The notes below the pieces were generated by a model. That model searched no databases. It worked only from the letters and a program-made list of their open reading frames with translations, and had not been told where the DNA came from. 64,000 nucleotides of DNA from contig JAJTXY010000008.1 in the NCBI GenBank assembly GCA_021463865.1, positions 150,451 through 214,450 of the forward strand, written 5' to 3'. This DNA is from Anaerolineae bacterium. Its GTDB lineage: Bacteria > Chloroflexota > Anaerolineae > Aggregatilineales > J027. Shown piece by piece: positions 59,656 through 64,000 of this stretch. Within the stretch, counting starts at the first letter, position 1. Each line of letters starts with the position of its first letter. Made by a program: the position numbers and the translations under genes.

Positions 59656-59679
59656 CTACACCTTTTTGGTATCAGGCCT

Positions 59680-59685
59680 TATAAT
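59680..59685 (+). promoter_or_regulatory. Probable -10 element of the FHA-REC gene
   Basis: TATAAT, 36 nt before the ATG pair at 59722. No convincing -35 box. Confidence 0.35.
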
Positions 59686-59721
59686 TTGAAGGGTGGGATG
59701 ATCTCAGATGGTTAAGGAGCG

Positions 59722-60657
59722 ATGATGACTGACGACAGTCGCCGTACAACTCGCCCATTGCCCCCCCGGCAGCGTCCTCCAACCGGGCATTTACAGCCTG
59801 CGACAGGGCATACCAAAGATTTGCCTGCCCTACCATGGATGGTGCGTTTCGAAATTATGGGGCAAGCGTTGGCGATTCAATTGGCTGTACCCAGCAAAAT
59901 TGTCATTGGTCGCACCGACCCCGACGCAAATATGGTAGCAGATGTTGATCTTGGGCCATTTCGGGGGATTGAAAGCGGGGTGTCACGCCGTCATGCCGAA
60001 ATTCAGGCCAACGAACAGCATCTCTTGGTCGTAGATTTAGGCAGTACCAATGGCACGCGATTAAATGGACATCGCCTCTTGGCCCATGAACCCTACCGCC
60101 TGCGACATGGCGATACCCTCAGCGTGGGACTTGCCGAACTCAAGGTCTATTTCACCATGCAGCCGGTTCACGATGGAGTCAAGGTCTCCAAAAGCAATGT
60201 GCCACCTGTCTTGACGCAGGAAGAAGAAGAGACTGAGGAAATTGGCCCACGCCGCATATTGGTCGTAGATTCTGATGAGGAAATGGCCGACGCGCTCAAT
60301 AGGGTGTTGGATCGTCTTGGCTACAGTGTGACCATAGCCTCCAGTGCCGGGGATGCTATGCGGAATATCGCCAGTCAGTTGCCCCACGCTGTTTTTGTAG
60401 ATTTAAATATGCCCGATTTTCCGGGTACAGACATCTGTCGTATGATTCGCAGCGACCTCTCCCGCGAACAACTCCCCGTTTTTATGCTGTCCAAAGTGAG
60501 TAATGACGAGGATATTCAGACCGCGATGGAAGCTGGGGCAACACTATTTTTAAGCAAGCCAGTGGGGATGAATGAGCTTGTGGAAGCCCTAAACACCTAC
60601 GTCGGTGATCCAACCCCACCGAGTATCCAGTCCGATCTAGACAGTTTAGACACCTAG
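59722..60657 (+). CDS. FHA domain fused to response-regulator receiver domain
   Basis: A 311-residue protein. A basic Pro/Arg/Thr N-terminus (TTRPLPPRQRPPTGH) may be a phosphorylation target. The FHA domain spans about 45-155 (IVIGRTDPDA, GVSRRHAEI, LGSTNGTRLNG). The receiver domain spans about 175-300 with acidic VVDSDEE, phospho-acceptor Asp in AVFVDLNMPDF and Lys in LSKPVG. No output DNA-binding or enzymatic domain. It may join Ser/Thr-kinase and histidine-kinase signalling. GGAG precedes the ATG. Its 3' end overlaps treS by 12 nt. Confidence 0.9.
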   Translation: MMTDDSRRTTRPLPPRQRPPTGHLQPATGHTKDLPALPWMVRFEIMGQALAIQLAVPSKIVIGRTDPDANMVADVDLGPFRGIESGVSRRHAEIQANEQHLLVVDLGSTNGTRLNGHRLLAHEPYRLRHGDTLSVGLAELKVYFTMQPVHDGVKVSKSNVPPVLTQEEEETEEIGPRRILVVDSDEEMADALNRVLDRLGYSVTIASSAGDAMRNIASQLPHAVFVDLNMPDFPGTDICRMIRSDLSREQLPVFMLSKVSNDEDIQTAMEAGATLFLSKPVGMNELVEALNTYVGDPTPPSIQSDLDSLDT

Positions 60658-62274
60658 CCAAATATAACCATAAGCAGGCAGGCGCAACGTGTAAGTGTCA
60701 CTACCGAGATTTGGATACACTTGTCCGGTCAGCAGATCAATTGGGGCGACATTGCCATAGGCGCTGGTATCCAACACCACCTCTTGTTCAGAATCGGCAA
60801 GATTGGCAACAACCAAGACCCTTGTCGCACCGAGTTCCGGTTTTTCTAGGAAACGCTCAAAGGCAAAAATCGCTTCGTTGGCAGGATACAAGATTTGAAA
60901 ATCGCCCCGGCCAAAAATTTGATGCTGCTTTCGCACACTGATTTGATGGCGGATAGCATTAAACAACGACCCTGCATCTTGGCGTGCCGCTGCGACATTC
61001 ACCCGATGAAAACCATAGACCTCATCTGTAATAACCTCTTCGACAATCTTATCGGCGGTTGAGAATCCGGCATGTTTGCTGGTATCCCATTGCAGGGGGG
61101 TACGCACGCCGTTGCGGTCATAACGCCAAATATCATCGCCCATCCCGATTTCATCCCCATAATAGAGGATCGGCGTCCCCGGCAGGCTGAACAAAAGCGC
61201 ATTCAACAAATCAATCCGGCGGCGATCATTATCCAACAGCGGGGCAAGGCGGCGGCGAATGCCCAAATTCAATTTCATACGTGGGTCAGGGGCATATTCT
61301 TTCCACATCCATTGGCGTTGCTCTTCAGTGACCATTTCCAGCGTTAATTCATCGTGATTTCGCAGGAAGATGCACCATTGCAAATCTTCGGGGAGCATCG
61401 GAGTTTCATTCAAAATGTTGATGAGTTCACGCCGATTGTGCTGACGAACCGCCATGAACAAACGTGGCATCAGAGGGAAATGAAACCCCATATGGAACTC
61501 GCCTCCCTGCAAATAGGGCATTAAATCTTTGGGCCATTGATTCGCTTCAGCTAACATAATCGTGCCGGGAAATTCTCTATCCATCATGGCTCGCATCTGT
61601 TTAATATAGGCATGGGTTTCCGGCAGATTTTCACCGTTTTGGCCTTCGCGCTCAAATAAATAAGGTACGGCATCTACACGGAAGCCATCAATGCCCAGCT
61701 TGAGCCAGAAGCGCATAATATTGAGCATCTCGGCCTGTACTTCGGGATTATCGTAATTCAAATCCGGCTGTTCTTTATAGAAGCGATGCCAGAAATACTC
61801 GCCCGTGAGGGGGTCAAGCGTCCAATTGGAGGGTTCGGTATCCACGAAAATGATGCGTGTGCCCTGATATTTTTGGTCAGTGTCGCTCCAGACATACCAA
61901 TCACGTTTGGGATTGTCTTTGGAAGAGCGTGATTCGATAAACCAAGGATGTTGATCGGAGGTGTGATTGACCACCAAATCTACCGTGACCCGAATCCCGC
62001 GCTTATGAAATTCGGCCAATGCCCGTTTGAAATCATCGAGCGTGCCATAGGCGGGGTCAATGTTGTAAAAATCGCTGATGTCGTAGCCGTTATCTTTGAG
62101 CGGCGAGGGATAAAACGGCATCAACCAGATTGCCGTAACACCTAATTCGACCAGATAATCCATTCGCTCGATCAGGCCAATAAAATCGCCGTGTCCGTCG
62201 CCATTGCCATCCGCAAAAGCCCGAAGATTGAGTTCATAAAAAACTGCGTCTTTATACCAGTGATTTGAAGACAT
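60646..62274 (-). CDS. treS: Maltose alpha-D-glucosyltransferase / trehalose synthase
   Basis: A 542-residue GH13 enzyme. It opens WYKDAVFYELNLRAFADGNGDGHGDF, very close to TreS. VTVDLVVNHTSDQHPWF, the nucleophile Asp in DGFRVDAVPYLF, Glu in MLAEANQWP and FLRNHDELTLEMV follow. It interconverts maltose and trehalose, giving a compatible solute. It has no fused maltokinase domain and stops soon after the C-terminal beta domain. Convergent 12-nt overlap with the FHA-REC gene; 6 nt downstream of a small acidic protein gene. Confidence 0.92.
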   Translation of the reverse strand: MSSNHWYKDAVFYELNLRAFADGNGDGHGDFIGLIERMDYLVELGVTAIWLMPFYPSPLKDNGYDISDFYNIDPAYGTLDDFKRALAEFHKRGIRVTVDLVVNHTSDQHPWFIESRSSKDNPKRDWYVWSDTDQKYQGTRIIFVDTEPSNWTLDPLTGEYFWHRFYKEQPDLNYDNPEVQAEMLNIMRFWLKLGIDGFRVDAVPYLFEREGQNGENLPETHAYIKQMRAMMDREFPGTIMLAEANQWPKDLMPYLQGGEFHMGFHFPLMPRLFMAVRQHNRRELINILNETPMLPEDLQWCIFLRNHDELTLEMVTEEQRQWMWKEYAPDPRMKLNLGIRRRLAPLLDNDRRRIDLLNALLFSLPGTPILYYGDEIGMGDDIWRYDRNGVRTPLQWDTSKHAGFSTADKIVEEVITDEVYGFHRVNVAAARQDAGSLFNAIRHQISVRKQHQIFGRGDFQILYPANEAIFAFERFLEKPELGATRVLVVANLADSEQEVVLDTSAYGNVAPIDLLTGQVYPNLGSDTYTLRLPAYGYIWLGV

Positions 62275-62280
62275 ATAGGT

Positions 62281-62670
62281 TTATACCAGCTTTGGTTGAA
62301 TTTCCGCGGCACCATTGCGGATATGAATGATTTTAATGGGTGTAAGATGACCCGTCCGTTCAGATCGGATATACAAGTCTAGTGCTTCGATTTGCTGCTC
62401 AATTGTATCCAATTCTGATTCGAGCGAGTCAATAATATCTTCCAATTCTACCAAATCGGGGTCTTCATCCAACTGCTCTTCAAAGCCCTGCAATTCATCC
62501 CATAGGCGATTTTGTTCATCAAACCAATGCCGGATAGCCTCGAAATGGGGCGATGGGCGAAAGGCATAGATGAGCCAAGGGAACTCATGGTGTTTGCCAC
62601 CGAGTCCCCCCATCACGTGATTGCCTTGCATCAAGACTTCTTCATATGAATCAAAATACTGTTCGCCCAT
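62281..62670 (-). CDS. Small acidic protein with coiled-coil segment, function unknown
   Basis: A 129-residue protein. A His/Trp-containing N-terminal half (GGKHHEFPWLIYAFRPSPHFEAIRHWF) precedes an acidic heptad-like stretch (EEQLDEDPDLVELEDIIDSLESELDTIEQQIEAL) and a short beta C-terminus. GGGAGG lies 5 nt before the ATG, so it is probably expressed. Located between the FecR-like gene and treS on the same strand. No family recognised. Confidence 0.7.
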   Translation of the reverse strand: MGEQYFDSYEEVLMQGNHVMGGLGGKHHEFPWLIYAFRPSPHFEAIRHWFDEQNRLWDELQGFEEQLDEDPDLVELEDIIDSLESELDTIEQQIEALDLYIRSERTGHLTPIKIIHIRNGAAEIQPKLV

Positions 62671-62688
62671 CGGCCTCCCATCCTTGAA

Positions 62689-63732
62689 TTATTGCATTCG
62701 CAAGGGTATCGGCAGCGGAGATTCACCCGTCACAATCGGCAAATTCGCACGACAGGCTTCGTCCAATCGCGCATTTTGATTGGGCAGCCAGCCAATTTCG
62801 CCATTCCATGCCACCTCAACCCAACTACCATCGGCTAATTGGGCCAGTATCTCGATGGGCTGGTCAAGTGCCGCTGTGCCAACAAGTCCCGCTGACTCTG
62901 CCGGGAAATTATAAACCCGAACTGGGCTAGAGCTAGGGCTGTCTATTGTTCCGGCACAAGTTTGGGCCACCCCGGCAATCAAATCATTTAGAATCGGATC
63001 GTCACCAGCTTCGCTAAAGGGCAGTGGATCAGATAGGGCAACGACAACCAAAGATTCCACCTCGCCACCATCATCAGGCGGGCTGTCAGCGGTGCTTTCT
63101 GAGTCTGTCGCTGGAGCAGAAGGCGCAAGGGCGGTCTGAACAGGCACGGAAGCACGTAACCAGAACCCGGCCTCGACCTGTTGTTCATCTTCACCCTGCG
63201 ACACCGCCACAATGCCAGCTCCTACCGCGATGGTGGACTGCGCATCGGCCTGCACGTCAATACCAAACGTCGTGCCACGTACTGCCGCCTGCATGGTTGG
63301 GGTCACAACGGTATAGCGCGAATCTTGATTGATGAGATGGGCCACATTATTAAACACCTGACCCAACAACACTTGGGTTTCAATGATAAATTGATCCCCG
63401 TCGGGATCACCATTAAAGGCGTTAATCACAATCTCAGTATTGGGACGCAGTTCGACTAGTGTGCCATCATCAAACCAAATTATCATCGCCTCACCCGTCG
63501 CATCGGTACGAATGCTGTCACCAGCGGCCACCACCGCCCGCCCTGTAACAGCAATCCACTGCTCCGTTTCGGCGCGTCTGACTTCAACCCCTTCGGCATA
63601 GATTTCCAGTGTGGCGGCGAATTCGGTAGATTGATGACGTGCGGCAGCCATCACCAGTGATGGAGCAACGGCGGCTATTAGAATGACTAAAAGAGTGCTA
63701 TGCAATAGTTTAGTAGGCATCAATCGGGACAT
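62689..63732 (-). CDS. Exported FecR-domain protein with C-terminal SH3-like domain
   Basis: A 347-residue protein. The signal peptide HSTLLVILIAAVAPSLVMAAA is followed by a FecR domain at about 40-180 (GDSIRTDATGEAMIIWFDDGTLVELRPNTEI, TPTMQAAVRGTTFGID). A Pro/Ser/Asp linker and an SH3-like domain with two Cys (RVYNFPAESAGLVGTAAL, WVEVAWNGEIGWLP) follow. The track starts at 63756, but the in-frame GAGGAGA ribosome site lies between that codon and ATG 63732, which is the true start. No FecI-type sigma factor is nearby, so a structural or polysaccharide-related role is likelier than iron signalling. Confidence 0.85.
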   Translation of the reverse strand: MSRLMPTKLLHSTLLVILIAAVAPSLVMAAARHQSTEFAATLEIYAEGVEVRRAETEQWIAVTGRAVVAAGDSIRTDATGEAMIIWFDDGTLVELRPNTEIVINAFNGDPDGDQFIIETQVLLGQVFNNVAHLINQDSRYTVVTPTMQAAVRGTTFGIDVQADAQSTIAVGAGIVAVSQGEDEQQVEAGFWLRASVPVQTALAPSAPATDSESTADSPPDDGGEVESLVVVALSDPLPFSEAGDDPILNDLIAGVAQTCAGTIDSPSSSPVRVYNFPAESAGLVGTAALDQPIEILAQLADGSWVEVAWNGEIGWLPNQNARLDEACRANLPIVTGESPLPIPLRMQ

Positions 63733-63810
63733 AAAACGTCTCCTCGATTTTCGCATATCCGTTCGATAAAAATTCTAGCATAAGACGATGATAGAGGAAG
63801 TTCCGTTCCC

Positions 63811-63816
63811 ATTATA
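63811..63816 (-). promoter_or_regulatory. Probable -10 element of the FecR-domain gene
   Basis: TATAAT on the minus strand, about 80 nt before the start. No clear -35. Confidence 0.3.
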
Positions 63817-63892
63817 GAGTATCATAGGTTGAGAGGTGGTCAGTCGGTTATTCAGCGTCGGTCAAAAAACAAATTCACCATCTAAAGAAAAT

Positions 63893-63922
63893 GCAAACAC
63901 GGATACCTGCCTGACATCCGTG
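63893..63922. other. Perfect inverted repeat of unknown role
   Basis: AACACGGAT-N11-ATCCGTGTT near the right edge. Terminator-like on the minus strand (followed by TGCATTTTCTTT), but the gene it would serve lies outside the window. Confidence 0.4.
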
Positions 63923-64000
63923 TTATACTGGATTGACACACCCTTTTCAGCAGAGTGGTGTACAGCCCCGCAGCAATTTGATGGGGTTTTCTGTTTAGCC

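Noticed and set aside
63955-63998. GCCCC-N-GGGGTTTTC hairpin at the right edge as a terminator
   Set aside because: Stem is only 4 bp and the window ends before context can be judged.

Overview
The window looks like a chromosomal segment from a Chloroflexota bacterium, probably Anaerolineae-like. This is inferred from the gene style, not from a marker gene. Supporting traits are secreted lipoproteins with Thr/Pro tracts, several GT-C-type membrane proteins, a SpoIIE/STAS partner-switching module, class A PBP and GH13 enzymes, mid-range GC content and sigma70-like TTGACA/TATAAT promoters. No phage, transposon, CRISPR array or rRNA was seen. One tRNA-Arg(ACG) is present. The left edge cuts through rarA.

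Layout. 1-602: 5' part of rarA (minus). 691-3787: translationally coupled minus-strand operon of methyltransferase, flavoprotein and type III polyketide synthase, resembling resorcinol/quinone lipid clusters. 3902-3974: tRNA-Arg. 4202-7674: acyl-CoA ligase plus two alpha/beta hydrolases. 7671-12996: membrane-anchored clan A glycosidase and two polytopic GT-C-like proteins. 13126-17034: lysine 2,3-aminomutase, a D-Ala-D-Ala-ligase-like ATP-grasp enzyme and a convergent histone-deacetylase-like amidohydrolase. 17153-20790: tatA, then a sensor/GAF/PP2C/HATPase fusion with its STAS partner. 20863-26503: a minus-strand sulfur operon (cysM, mec, cysO, DUF4395, thioredoxin, moeZ, rhodanese, lipoprotein) that matches the sulfur-carrier-protein route to cysteine. 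26843-28015: chrA. 28154-34426: a GT-C-like membrane protein, a macro-like/TIR-like protein, a membrane-anchored protein, a sulfite-oxidase-like enzyme and queG. 34592-39319: a secreted alpha/alpha-toroid protein and an HmuTUV-type heme ABC transporter. 39237-45477: an alpha/beta hydrolase, PBP1A and a five-repeat lipoprotein. 45673-49822: SRPBCC, SnoaL-like, a phosphoesterase-like relic, a DUF34/NIF3 protein and an alpha-glucosidase. 49882-52832: lepB, an M23/propeller protein and a uridine-kinase-like protein. 53091-55128: fatty acid desaturase and Gfo/Idh/MocA. 55250-59386: HerA ATPase, a CobB sirtuin, a secreted propeller protein and peroxiredoxin. 59722-63732: FHA-REC protein, trehalose synthase, a small acidic protein and a FecR/SH3 protein.

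Most notable result: the roughly 300-nt leader of the cysteine operon starts at a good promoter (TTGACA-17-TAAACT). It encodes a short peptide, MRQNCMCCMCEKRGR, with four Cys in 15 residues, followed by two nested terminator-like helices. The last codons of the peptide gene (CGGGGACG) are complementary to the 5' arm of the first terminator. These are the parts of a ribosome-mediated, cysteine-sensing attenuator controlling sulfur-carrier-dependent cysteine synthesis. The CysO-like carrier ends in Gly-Gly-Arg instead of Gly-Gly, so it probably needs trimming before activation, and the neighbouring JAMM protease is the obvious candidate. Many ORF-track starts were moved to a downstream codon where a Shine-Dalgarno sequence or a promoter decided the choice.
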